The notes under the pieces: generated by a model
What the model was told of the DNA's origin: nothing
The model's database searches: none
What the model saw: only the letters and a program-made list of their open reading frames with translations
Made by a program: the position numbers and the translations under genes
Shown: piece after piece, positions 47,308 through 55,936 of the stretch
Position numbering within the stretch: the first letter of the stretch is position 1
Layout: each line of letters begins with the position of its first letter
Assembly: GCF_900188125.1 (NCBI RefSeq)
Contig: NZ_FZOW01000011.1
Coordinates: 1 to 64,000, forward strand
Length of the DNA stretch: 64,000 nt
DNA from: Rhodococcoides kyotonense
GTDB taxonomy: Bacteria > Actinomycetota > Actinomycetes > Mycobacteriales > Mycobacteriaceae
Direction: 5' to 3'

Positions 47308-48393
47308 TCAGACTCGAAGGGTCCTCGCGAGGACGGTTTCGGTGAACTCGCTGGTCGACGCGCGCCCGCCGAGATCCGCAGTCGCAACGCCGGACTCGAG
47401 CGTGTCGCCGACGGCCCGACGAATACGATGTGCCGCCTGCGCGGGCTTCGCACCCTGGCCGTGGACGGCGAGCCAATCGAGCAGCATCGCCGCCGACAGG
47501 AACAGCGCTGTCGGATTCGCCCGGTTCTTCCCGGCGATGTCCGGTGCCGACCCGTGCGCGGCCTGAGCCATCGCCTTGGTCGACGACGAATTCAGCGACG
47601 GGGCCATGCCGAGCGACCCGGACAGCTCACCCGCGAGGTCGGACAGAATGTCTCCGAACATGTTCTCCGCGACGACGACATCGAAATCCTGACCTCGTCG
47701 CACCAGATGAGCGGTCAACGCGTCGACGTGTTCCTCGTCGACGACGACGTCGGGAAAGTCCTCGGCAACCGATCTGCAGACATCGCGAAACAGCCCCGTC
47801 GTCAGGGACAGGACGTTTGCCTTGTGCACGATCGTGACGTGTTTGCGTCGAGCACGAGCGAGTGTGAACGCTTCTCGCGCAATACGTTCGCACGCAGTGC
47901 GGGTCAAGACTCCGACAGCGAGCGCGACGTCCGGTGTCGGCATGAACTCTCCGCTGCCCACGTGCATGTTTCTGTCGGCGTAGAAACCCTCGGTGTTCTC
48001 GCGCACCACGACGAGATCCATCTTCGGCGAGACAGCGCGGACACCGGCGTGCGCGAGCGCCGGCCGGATGTTCGCGAACAGGTCGAAGGTCTTGCGCACC
48101 ACGCCACCCGGCGTCAGTTGCGAACGAAACGGCTCCGGATACGACGCGCTGTCATGGGGGCCGAGAATCCACGCGGGCAGTGACGCCAACGCGTCGAGAG
48201 TCGGTTGCGGCACCGGCGACCCGTGCGAATCGATAGCGTCTCGACCGAGGTCGAGTTCGACCCAGTCGACGGTGAAGTGCTCGGCCTGCGCGGCAGCGTC
48301 GACGACGCGCATCGTCGCCGGCACGATCTCGTGTCCGATCCCGTCGCCGACCATCGACCCGATTCGAACGGTGTGCGCCTGCGTGTCAGTCAT
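47308..48393 (-). CDS. Isocitrate/isopropylmalate dehydrogenase family protein
   Basis: An NAD(P)-dependent beta-decarboxylating dehydrogenase of 361 residues. It starts GDGIGHEIVPATM, has the substrate region LDLVVVRENTEGFYADRN (split), a catalytic Lys in TIVHKANVLSLTTGLF, metal Asp residues in VVAENMFGDILSDLAGEL, and AHGSAPDIAGKNRANPTA near the cofactor. It resembles the tartrate/isopropylmalate branch, but no leuC/D genes are nearby, so the substrate is uncertain. ATG 48393 is chosen; earlier ATGs overlap the divergent gene. Confidence 0.85.
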   Translation of the reverse strand: MTDTQAHTVRIGSMVGDGIGHEIVPATMRVVDAAAQAEHFTVDWVELDLGRDAIDSHGSPVPQPTLDALASLPAWILGPHDSASYPEPFRSQLTPGGVVRKTFDLFANIRPALAHAGVRAVSPKMDLVVVRENTEGFYADRNMHVGSGEFMPTPDVALAVGVLTRTACERIAREAFTLARARRKHVTIVHKANVLSLTTGLFRDVCRSVAEDFPDVVVDEEHVDALTAHLVRRGQDFDVVVAENMFGDILSDLAGELSGSLGMAPSLNSSSTKAMAQAAHGSAPDIAGKNRANPTALFLSAAMLLDWLAVHGQGAKPAQAAHRIRRAVGDTLESGVATADLGGRASTSEFTETVLARTLRV

Positions 48394-48403
48394 GTGAGCC
48401 ATC

Positions 48404-48943
48404 ATGGCTGACATGGTGCAGTCGGTAGAACTCCTCCTCGACACCGAACTCGACGACGCGGTCCGGCGCGAGTGGCAAATGCTGTTCGACGCAGGCCTAC
48501 CCAGTCAGGCTCGACATCGGGGTGCGTCGAACCGCCCGCACGTCACGCTGGCGGTGGCAGACGAATTCGCGTCGCTCGACGCCCGGATCGGGTCGATCCC
48601 CGTTGCACCTTTTCCGCTGCGTCTCGGCCCGCTCGTCGTGTTTCGAGGGCGCACCGCCACCCTCGCGCGCCTGGTGATTCCGTCGCCCGCTCTACTCGAT
48701 CTGCATGCAACGGTGTCCTCGCTCGTCGGAGACGCGCGCGGTTCTCGATCGCACACCGAACCCGGGCAGTGGACACCGCACGTGACTCTTGCGCGTCGAC
48801 TCGCAGGCGCAGAACTCACCGAGGCGATCGATCAGCTGCATTCCGAGCCGGGCGTGCTCATTGGGAACGCCTCGGCGCTTCGTAGATGGGATGGGGACGG
48901 CAGAGTCGAGTGGTTCGTGGGTGGATCAACTCAGAACCGGTAA
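48404..48943 (+). CDS. 2'-5' RNA ligase family protein (LigT/2H phosphoesterase-like)
   Basis: A 179-residue 2H phosphoesterase. Both catalytic HxTx motifs are present: RPHVTLAV (His near 46) and TPHVTLAR (His near 126). The family includes LigT and cyclic nucleotide phosphodiesterases; the true substrate is unknown. Its start is only 10 bp from that of the divergent dehydrogenase, with a perfect AGCCAT-C-ATGGCT palindrome (48397-48409) across the gap. Confidence 0.85.
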   Translation: MADMVQSVELLLDTELDDAVRREWQMLFDAGLPSQARHRGASNRPHVTLAVADEFASLDARIGSIPVAPFPLRLGPLVVFRGRTATLARLVIPSPALLDLHATVSSLVGDARGSRSHTEPGQWTPHVTLARRLAGAELTEAIDQLHSEPGVLIGNASALRRWDGDGRVEWFVGGSTQNR

Positions 48944-49047
48944 TCGCCGAACTGGCTCACCTCCGCATGCGTGTCGGGTGCGAATCCGCGCACCACAGCC
49001 AGATGCATTACTGCCAGAACCATCAGGAAAATCAGTACGAGTGTCAT
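48931..49047 (-). CDS. Small single-pass membrane protein (candidate)
   Basis: A 38-residue ORF: MTLVLIFLMVLAVMHLAVV forms one membrane helix, followed by a short hydrophilic tail ending SQFGDYRF. It overlaps the end of the 2'-5' RNA ligase gene by 13 nt on the opposite strand. No strong ribosome site is visible. Hydrophobic composition and codon use look coding-like, but the call is tentative. Confidence 0.4.
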   Translation of the reverse strand: MTLVLIFLMVLAVMHLAVVRGFAPDTHAEVSQFGDYRF

Positions 49048-49084
49048 GCCAGCAAGACTGCTACCAGGAAGTTCAGGGGAACAG

Positions 49085-49123
49085 TGGCAGATATGACACA
49101 GTTCGACGTTTTTCTGCCATACT
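49085..49123 (+). promoter_or_regulatory. Promoter/operator of the GlxA-type regulator gene
   Basis: A perfect inverted repeat TGGCAGA-N21-TCTGCCA (49085-49091 / 49113-49119) brackets the promoter region. A -10 CATACT (49118-49123) overlaps the right arm and ends 7 nt before the GTG start at 49131, so the mRNA may be leaderless. A weak ATGACA -35 lies 19 nt upstream. Autoregulation by the encoded protein is inferred. Confidence 0.45.
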
Positions 49124-49130
49124 GATTCTC

Positions 49131-50129
49131 GTGCTGAAACGAGTCGTCGTGCCACTGATGCCACTGACCGAACAGTTCGAGCTGGGCGTCGCGTGCGAGG
49201 TGTTCGGACTCGACCGATCCGACGAGGGGCTCCCGACGTACGACTTCTCACTGATCGCAGGTGTCGACCAACCGATCAAATCGCGTTTCGGCTACACCAT
49301 CGACGTCCCGTACGACCTGTCACAACTCGACGACGCCGACCTGATCATCGTCCCGGCCGGCGGCACCCACACTGCGGACGACGGTTGTTCGGTCTGCAGC
49401 ACCGAATACGACGCGGCCGTCGAGCCCCTGTTGGTGAAGCTCCGCGCAGCTGTGGCCCGCGGAGCCAAGGTCGCGAGCCTGTGCAACGGGGCGTTCGTTC
49501 TCGGCAAGGCAGGCCTGCTCGACGGTAGGCGCTGCACGACGCACTGGCGCCACTCGGCACGGTTGGCGGCCGACTATCCCCTCGCCCACGTGGATCCCGA
49601 CGTTCTGTACGTCGACGACGGCAACGTTCTGACCAGCGCAGGTACCGCAGCCGGCATCGATCTGTGTCTGCACATCGTGCGCAAGGAACAGGGCAGCGTC
49701 GTCGCAAACGGTATCGCCCGACGCATGGTGGTTCCGCCGCACCGAGACGGCGGTCAAGCTCAGTTCGTCACAGCGCCTCTCCCGACCGTCGAGGTCGAGA
49801 CGCTCGCACCGCTGCTGGACTGGATGACAGAAAACCTCGACACCGACCTGTCCGTCCAAAAACTGTCGGCTCGCGTGAACATGTCCACCAGGACGTTCGC
49901 GCGACGCTTTCAGGCCGAGACCGGCACGACTCCCGCGCGATGGCTGAACGACCAGCGCGTCCTCGCCGCACAACAGCTGCTCGAGAACTCCGATCTGTCG
50001 ATCGACGTCATCGCCGAACGAGTGGGCTTCGGCAATGCCGCTGTTCTGCGACAGCACTTCGTCCGAGTTCGCTGCACGACGCCGAATTCGTATCGACGCA
50101 CGTTTCGCGCGGCGCCACAACCTGCATGA
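49131..50129 (+). CDS. GlxA family transcriptional regulator (DJ-1/PfpI + AraC HTH)
   Basis: A 332-residue regulator. The N-terminal half is a DJ-1/PfpI glutamine-amidotransferase-like sensor domain with the elbow VASLCNGAFVLGKAGLLDG (Cys conserved). The C-terminal half has an AraC double helix-turn-helix: LSVQKLSARVNMSTRTFARRFQ and IDVIAERVGFGNAAVLRQHF. Such proteins respond to small amines or acids and often control catabolism. GTG 49131 begins LKRVVVPLMPLTEQFELG; the open frame upstream is antisense noise. No clear target gene adjoins it. Confidence 0.92.
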   Translation: MLKRVVVPLMPLTEQFELGVACEVFGLDRSDEGLPTYDFSLIAGVDQPIKSRFGYTIDVPYDLSQLDDADLIIVPAGGTHTADDGCSVCSTEYDAAVEPLLVKLRAAVARGAKVASLCNGAFVLGKAGLLDGRRCTTHWRHSARLAADYPLAHVDPDVLYVDDGNVLTSAGTAAGIDLCLHIVRKEQGSVVANGIARRMVVPPHRDGGQAQFVTAPLPTVEVETLAPLLDWMTENLDTDLSVQKLSARVNMSTRTFARRFQAETGTTPARWLNDQRVLAAQQLLENSDLSIDVIAERVGFGNAAVLRQHFVRVRCTTPNSYRRTFRAAPQPA

Positions 50130-50198
50130 CGGAATGTTTTCCACCCCGTCGTGCGTTGAAGGCGTCAGAAGATCGATGACACCGACGAAAGGGCAGGC

Positions 50199-50576
50199 GT
50201 GGCAACACAGACTTTGACTCAGCAGAACTTCGACGACATCGTCGGAGGCAACGACGTGGTACTCGTCGATTTCTGGGCCTCGTGGTGTGGACCGTGCCGT
50301 CAGTTCGCTCCCACTTTCGAGAAGTCCTCCGAAGCACACCCCGACGTTGTGCACGCGAAGGTCGACACGGAAGCGGAACAGGGACTGGCGGCAGCCGCCA
50401 ACATCCAATCGATTCCGACGATCATGGCGTTCCGCGAGGGTGTTCTCGTCTTCGCACAGCCCGGTGCGCTCCCTGCGTCGGCACTCGAAGACCTCGTGGG
50501 CCAGGTCAAGGCACTCGACATGGACGAGGTTCGTAAGCAGATCGCCGACCAGAACGCGTCGGCAGACAGCCAGTAA
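50199..50576 (+). CDS. thioredoxin
   Basis: A 125-residue thioredoxin-fold reductant. It has VLVDFWASWCGPCRQF with the CGPC active site (residues 30-33) and the cis-Pro in IQSIPTIMAFREG. The C-terminal tail is about 15 residues longer than in E. coli TrxA. GTG start, 69 nt after the regulator gene. It ends at a strong terminator shared with polA. Confidence 0.93.
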   Translation: MATQTLTQQNFDDIVGGNDVVLVDFWASWCGPCRQFAPTFEKSSEAHPDVVHAKVDTEAEQGLAAAANIQSIPTIMAFREGVLVFAQPGALPASALEDLVGQVKALDMDEVRKQIADQNASADSQ

Positions 50577-50589
50577 CAACCTCTGCAAG

Positions 50590-50626
50590 ACGAAGGTCCG
50601 GTCGCGATTCGCGACCGGACCTTCGT
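50590..50626. terminator. Bidirectional terminator between thioredoxin gene and polA
   Basis: A 17-bp perfect stem (50590-50606 with 50610-50626) closes on an ATT loop. It lies 13 nt after each of the two convergent stop codons. The plus-strand side continues CTTT. Confidence 0.8.
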
Positions 50627-50639
50627 CTTTCGACAGCTC

Positions 50640-53378
50640 CTAGTGGGCGGCTTTGTCCCAGCTGCGCCCGGTACCCACGGACACCTCCAACGGAACCGAC
50701 AGGTCGATGGCCGTCGCCATCTTGTCCCGCACCAGCGCCTCCACCTGCTCACGTTCGGAGTCGACGACCTCGAGCACGAGTTCGTCGTGAACTTGAAGCA
50801 ACGTGCGCGACCGCAGGCCCGCTTCGGCGAGCGCCGCGTGCACGTCGATCATGGCCACCTTGATGATGTCGGCGGCCGTTCCCTGGATCGGCGCGTTGAG
50901 CGCCGCACGCTCGGCGACCTCTCGACGCTGCCTGTTGTCGCTGGTCAGATCCGGGAGGTAGCGACGACGGCCGTACAGCGTCGACGTGTACCCGACCTTG
51001 CGTGACTCCTCGACGACGTTGCGCAGATAGTCGCGGACGCCTCCGAAACGTGAGAAGTAAGCCTCCATCTGTTGTTTTGCCTCGTCGGTCGAAATCTTCA
51101 ACTGGGCAGCCAGACCGAACGCGCTCAGACCGTACGCGAGCCCGTACGACATCGCTTTGACACGGCGGCGGAGCTCGGGAGTGACTTCCTCGATCGGAAC
51201 ACCGAACGCGCGGGCGCCGACGAAACTGTGCAGGTCTTCGCCGGTGTTGAACGCTTCGATGAGCCCTTCGTCGCCGGACAGATGCGCCATGATCCGCATC
51301 TCGATCTGGCTGTAGTCGGCGGTGAGCAACGTGTCGTACCCGTCGCCGACGACGAATCCGTCACGAATGTGCCGTCCCGCGTCGTTCCGCACTGGAATGT
51401 TCTGCAGGTTGGGGTCGGTCGAGGACAACCTGCCCGTCGCCGCCACGGTCTGATTGAAGGTGGTGTGGATGCGTCCGTCGTCGGCGACAGATTTGAGAAG
51501 ACCGTCGACGGTGACCTTCATGCGAGTCGCGTCGCGGTGATCGAGCAGGAACTTCAGGAACGGATGCTCGGTCTTCTCGAACAACCCCTGCAGAGCGTCG
51601 GCGTCGGTGGTGTAACCGGTCTTGGTCTTCTTCGTCTTGGGCATGTCGAGCTCGTCGAAGAGCACGACCTGCAGCTGCTTGGGCGAACCGAGATTGATCT
51701 GTTTGCCGATGACCTCGTAGGCAGCGTTGGCAGCGTCGGCAACCTGGGATGCGAACTGGCTCTGCAACCCACCCAGATGGTCGTTGTCGACGGCGATCCC
51801 CGTCGCCTCCAGATCCGCGAGTACCGACAGCAGCGGCAGCTCCATGTCCGTCAGCAGCGAGCTCGATTCGATGGTGGCCAGTTCATCGTCCAACGTCGCG
51901 GCGAGGTCGAGAACTGCCTGAGCTCGGAGAATTTCACCTTCGGCGACCGCTGCGGCGGCGACGTCCTCGGTGTCGAGAAGTGACATCTGGCCCTCGACGG
52001 AATCCTCGACGCGCAGTTCACGCTTGAGATATCGCAGGCACAGATCGTCGAGATTGAACGAGCGCTGACCTGGACGCACCAGGTAGGCGGCGAGAGCCGT
52101 ATCGCTCGTCAGCCCGCCCAGAGTCCATCCGCGACCACGCAGTGCATGGATGGCCCACTTGGCCTCGTGCAGTGCCTTGGGCTGACCGCTGTCCGCGAGC
52201 CACTCTGCCAACGCCTTCTCGTCCGACTCGTCGAGCTCAGCGGTGTCGACGAAACCACCCTCACCGTCGGAGGCAGCGATGGCGATCGACACTGCGTCGC
52301 TGTCGAACGGTCGCCGCGGGCCGACGACGGACAGACCATGCCGCTGACCGGACGACGCGTGGGTGCTCAGCCAGTCGGCCAGCTCACCCGGGGCGATAGC
52401 CCCGCCTCGGACATCGAACCCTTCTTCCGCTTCGGGCTCGGCCGACGCCAACGTCTCGAACAGACGGTCCCGCAGCACCCGGAACTCGAGGTCGTCGAAC
52501 AGGGCATGGATCTTCTCGCGGTCCCACGGTGCCAACTCGAGTTGATCCGGGGTGTAGGGCAACGGAACGTCACGCACCATCTCGGTGAGCTCGCGGTTCA
52601 ACACCACGCTGGACAGATTGGCGCGCAATGCGTCACCGACCTTGCCCTTGACCTTGTCGACGTTGTCGACGAGCTCTTCGAGGGATCCGTACTCGACGAT
52701 CCACTTGGTCGCTGTCTTCTCCCCCACTCCTGGAATGCCGGGAAGGTTGTCGCTGGGGTCGCCGCGCAGTGCAGCGAAATCCGGGTACTGCGCCGGCGTC
52801 AGCCCGTACTTGGTGGTGACCGCATCGGGTGTGAAGCGTGTGAGATCCGAAACGCCCTTGCGCGGGTAGAGCACCGTGACGTTGTCGGTCACCAACTGCA
52901 GCGAATCGCGATCACCGGTCACGACGAGAACCTTGTATCCCAGCGCTTCCGCCTGCGTCGTCAGAGTCGCGATGATGTCGTCGGCCTCGAAGCCGGCCTC
53001 TGCCATGACCGGGATTCCCATGGCCCCGAGAACGTCCTTGGTGATGTCCACCTGCCCGGCGAACTCGTCGGGAGTCTTGCTGCGGTTGGCCTTGTACTCG
53101 GGAAACCGCTCTGCACGGAAGGTCTGCCTCGAGACGTCGAACGCCGTCGCGATGTGCGTCGGCTTCTCGTCGCGCAGAAGATTGATCAGCATCGACGTGA
53201 ATCCGTAGACCGCGTTGGTGGACTGGCCACTCGTGGTCTTGAAGTTGTCCACCGGGAGGGCGAAGAACGCTCGGAACGCGATGGAGTGCCCGTCGATGAG
53301 CAGCAGTGTCGGCTTGTCGTCGGAGGACGAACCGGTCGAGGATGTCGATGATGCGCGTGCGTCGGTTACGGGGCTCAC
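50640..53378 (-). CDS. polA: DNA polymerase I
   Basis: Fills repair gaps and removes primers. The 912-residue protein has an N-terminal 5'-3' nuclease domain (LLLIDGHSIAFRAFFAL, FEADDIIATL, GDPSDNLPGIPGVGEKTA), a degenerate 3'-5' exonuclease-like domain, and a family A polymerase domain with motif A DYSQIEMRIMAHLSGD, motif B region VKAMSYGLAYGLS and motif C QVHDELVLEV. The Klenow FDTET acidic motif is replaced (IAIAASDGEGGFVDT), so proofreading is most likely absent, as in other actinobacterial Pol I. Confidence 0.97.
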   Translation of the reverse strand: MSPVTDARASSTSSTGSSSDDKPTLLLIDGHSIAFRAFFALPVDNFKTTSGQSTNAVYGFTSMLINLLRDEKPTHIATAFDVSRQTFRAERFPEYKANRSKTPDEFAGQVDITKDVLGAMGIPVMAEAGFEADDIIATLTTQAEALGYKVLVVTGDRDSLQLVTDNVTVLYPRKGVSDLTRFTPDAVTTKYGLTPAQYPDFAALRGDPSDNLPGIPGVGEKTATKWIVEYGSLEELVDNVDKVKGKVGDALRANLSSVVLNRELTEMVRDVPLPYTPDQLELAPWDREKIHALFDDLEFRVLRDRLFETLASAEPEAEEGFDVRGGAIAPGELADWLSTHASSGQRHGLSVVGPRRPFDSDAVSIAIAASDGEGGFVDTAELDESDEKALAEWLADSGQPKALHEAKWAIHALRGRGWTLGGLTSDTALAAYLVRPGQRSFNLDDLCLRYLKRELRVEDSVEGQMSLLDTEDVAAAAVAEGEILRAQAVLDLAATLDDELATIESSSLLTDMELPLLSVLADLEATGIAVDNDHLGGLQSQFASQVADAANAAYEVIGKQINLGSPKQLQVVLFDELDMPKTKKTKTGYTTDADALQGLFEKTEHPFLKFLLDHRDATRMKVTVDGLLKSVADDGRIHTTFNQTVAATGRLSSTDPNLQNIPVRNDAGRHIRDGFVVGDGYDTLLTADYSQIEMRIMAHLSGDEGLIEAFNTGEDLHSFVGARAFGVPIEEVTPELRRRVKAMSYGLAYGLSAFGLAAQLKISTDEAKQQMEAYFSRFGGVRDYLRNVVEESRKVGYTSTLYGRRRYLPDLTSDNRQRREVAERAALNAPIQGTAADIIKVAMIDVHAALAEAGLRSRTLLQVHDELVLEVVDSEREQVEALVRDKMATAIDLSVPLEVSVGTGRSWDKAAH

Positions 53379-53574
53379 GGTTACTCAGTCTAGGGACGGC
53401 CACCGACAAGGCGTAAACGGATGCGACAGCGCGCACGGGTAGTTCGAAACACAAAAGATACTTCCCGGAAATTCAACTCGCCTATTTCGAGCGGTTCGGA
53501 CGGTTAGAGTCCGAGAATTGCAAGTATCGGTCGGCCAACAGGGCTCGACCCGACAACCGTCCGGAGGACGTTGC

Positions 53575-54942
53575 GTGGCGCCAATTGCTCGATGGAACCG
53601 AAGACGATCTCGACCTCGGAGCCACAACCGAACAACCCTACGACTACTCGTTCTTACGCTGCTCTGGTCCGTCACTGCGGTGGCGTTCGGAGGAACCGCG
53701 CTGGCACAGGAGCCGACACCGACTCCCCCGCCGGCGTCGTCCACCTCGGAATCGCCCCCGGCAGACGCAGTACCTGTCAGCGGCAGTCTCAACAACGGTG
53801 GTGAACGCCTCAGCGACGTCGACGTCCGTGCCGTCGACGCATCCGGCGAGGAAGTAGCCAGGACGACCTCGGCGGACGGAGGCCGGTGGACGCTCGAATT
53901 GTCCCCCGGCTCATACACATTCGAAGTAGACGCCGAAACCCTGCCCGACGGCGTGAGCGTCCAGGGAGAGGTGCAGCGCGACGTCGCGGCAGGTCGGGCC
54001 AACACCGTCATCTTCTCGTTCGGTGAAGCCCGAACGGCCACCGAGGTCCCGTTCTACGAGAAGTTCATCAGAACGACCGTGGACGGCCTGCGCTTCGGTC
54101 TCGTCATCGCCCTTGCAGCGGTGGGACTCAGCCTGATCTTCGGTACGACCGGGCTGACGAACTTCGCACACGGCGAACTCGTCACGCTCGGCGCAGTCGC
54201 CGCGTGGGTGTTCAACGTCAGCATGGGTATTCAGCTGATCTGGGCAACGATTCTGGCGGTGATCGTCGGTGTGGCCATCGGATGGCTGAACAACGCCGGC
54301 ATCTGGAGACCACTCCGAAAACGCAAGACCGGTCTGATCGCTCAGCTGGTCGTGTCCATCGGATTGGCCATCGCACTGCGATACCTCATCCTCATCTTCT
54401 TCTCCGATCGCGCCGAACCGTTCGACGACTACCAGGCGCAGACCCAGAACGAATGGGGCCCGCTCGCGATCACCAACGTGAACCTCGCCTGCATCGTCAT
54501 CAGCATCGTGGTCCTCGTGGGCGTCGCAATCATGCTGCAGCGCACACGGATCGGCAAAGCCATGCGGGCTGTGGCCGACAACCGGGACCTCGCGGCGTCG
54601 TCGGGCATCAATGTCGAACGTGTCGTGACGTTCGTCTGGTGCATGGGCGGTGGTCTCGCGGCGCTCGGCGGCGTCCTGTTCGGCCTGTCCGAACTCGGTG
54701 GCCGAGTCCAGTGGGAGATGGGTTTCAAACTCCTTCTGCTGATGTTCGCGGGAATCACTCTGGGCGGCTTGGGTACCGCCTACGGCGCGCTTCTCGGCTG
54801 CGTCATCGTCGGTCTGCTCGTGCAGTGGTCGACGATGATCATCAATCCCGATCTCAAATACATCGGAGGACTGCTCGTCTTGATTCTCATCCTCGTCGTC
54901 CGACCCCAGGGCATACTCGGCTCGCGGCAAAGGATCGGGTGA
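53575..54942 (+). CDS. livH: Branched-chain amino-acid ABC permease LivH with an N-terminal extracytoplasmic domain
   Basis: A 455-residue permease, about 160 longer than a usual LivH. The first 50 residues form a signal/anchor (LRLLVLTLLWSVTAVAFGG ... ALAQ). Next comes a Pro/Ser linker and a beta-sandwich-like domain (about 65-150: VPVSGSLNNGGERLSDVDVRAV, GGRWTLELSPGSYTFEVD) like carboxypeptidase regulatory domains. The LivH core then begins GLRFGLVIALAAVGLSLIFG, with TNFAHGELVTLG and ends VRPQGILG. GTG 53575 follows GGAGG. First gene of livHMGF, divergent from polA. Confidence 0.9.
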   Translation: MAPIARWNRRRSRPRSHNRTTLRLLVLTLLWSVTAVAFGGTALAQEPTPTPPPASSTSESPPADAVPVSGSLNNGGERLSDVDVRAVDASGEEVARTTSADGGRWTLELSPGSYTFEVDAETLPDGVSVQGEVQRDVAAGRANTVIFSFGEARTATEVPFYEKFIRTTVDGLRFGLVIALAAVGLSLIFGTTGLTNFAHGELVTLGAVAAWVFNVSMGIQLIWATILAVIVGVAIGWLNNAGIWRPLRKRKTGLIAQLVVSIGLAIALRYLILIFFSDRAEPFDDYQAQTQNEWGPLAITNVNLACIVISIVVLVGVAIMLQRTRIGKAMRAVADNRDLAASSGINVERVVTFVWCMGGGLAALGGVLFGLSELGGRVQWEMGFKLLLLMFAGITLGGLGTAYGALLGCVIVGLLVQWSTMIINPDLKYIGGLLVLILILVVRPQGILGSRQRIG

Positions 54943-54946
54943 GAAT

Positions 54947-55936
54947 ATGGATATCCTTGGTGCTCTCCAGGTTTCACTGGCCCAGCTGATAGGGCCGTCG
55001 GCCATCTTCTACGCCCTGCTCGCCATCGGACTGAATCTGCACTTCGGCTACGCCGGATTGCTCAACTTCGGTCAGATCGGTTTCGCACTGCTCGGCGGGT
55101 ACGGCGTCGGAATCATGACGATCACGTACCAACAACCGCTGTGGCTCGGCATCCTCGTCGGCCTCGGTGCCGCAGGACTGCTCGCTCTCGTACTCGGCAT
55201 ACCCACGCTTCGACTACGCGCCGACTATCTCGCCATCGTCACCATCGCGGCGTCGGAGATACTCAGGCTGGTCTTCAGATCGACCGCATCCGATCCGATC
55301 ACCAAGTCCACCAACGGTATCTTCGGGTTCGCGGACCCGTTCACCTCGCTCAGCCCGTTCGATTCCGGAAAGCAATATGCCTTCATCGGCGTGAAGTTCT
55401 ACGGAGACGACCTCTGGGCGATGGTCGTCGGCTGGTCTCTCGTTCTCCTGCTCTGCGGACTCATCTATCTGCTCACACACAGCCCGTGGGGTCGTGTTCT
55501 CAAAGCGGTGCGTGAGGACGAGGACGCTGCGAGGTCGCTCGGCAAGAACGTCTTCGTGTACAAGATGCAGGCACTCGTGCTCGGTGGCGTCATCGGCGGA
55601 ATGGGTGGCGTCTTCAACGCGCTGCAGACCAAGTCCATCAACCCGGACTTCTACTCCACCGCACAGACGTTCTTCGCGTTCGGTGCCCTCATTCTCGGTG
55701 GCGCGGCGACCGTCTTCGGACCTGTCCTCGGCGCGATGCTGTTCTGGTTCCTGCTCTCCATTCCCGACGCTATCCTCCGCCAAGCCATCGCCGGGCCCGA
55801 TCCCTTGCTCAACCTCACCGAACAGCAGGTCGGCGCAACGCGATTCGTTCTCCTGGGCATTCTGATCGCCGTGCTGATGGTCTTCAGACCCCAGGGTATT
55901 CTCGGCAACAAGCGAGAGGTCCAACTCAATGCCTGA
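54947..55936 (+). CDS. livM: Branched-chain amino-acid ABC permease LivM
   Basis: Second membrane subunit of the importer, 329 residues, eight to ten membrane segments. Family marks are LNLHFGYAGLLNFGQIGFALLGGY (two parts), LRADYLAIVTIAASEILRL, the coupling loop VREDEDAARSLGKNVFVYKMQAL (two parts), GAATVFGPVLGA and VFRPQGILG. It starts 4 nt after livH and overlaps livG by 8 nt. Confidence 0.94.
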   Translation: MDILGALQVSLAQLIGPSAIFYALLAIGLNLHFGYAGLLNFGQIGFALLGGYGVGIMTITYQQPLWLGILVGLGAAGLLALVLGIPTLRLRADYLAIVTIAASEILRLVFRSTASDPITKSTNGIFGFADPFTSLSPFDSGKQYAFIGVKFYGDDLWAMVVGWSLVLLLCGLIYLLTHSPWGRVLKAVREDEDAARSLGKNVFVYKMQALVLGGVIGGMGGVFNALQTKSINPDFYSTAQTFFAFGALILGGAATVFGPVLGAMLFWFLLSIPDAILRQAIAGPDPLLNLTEQQVGATRFVLLGILIAVLMVFRPQGILGNKREVQLNA

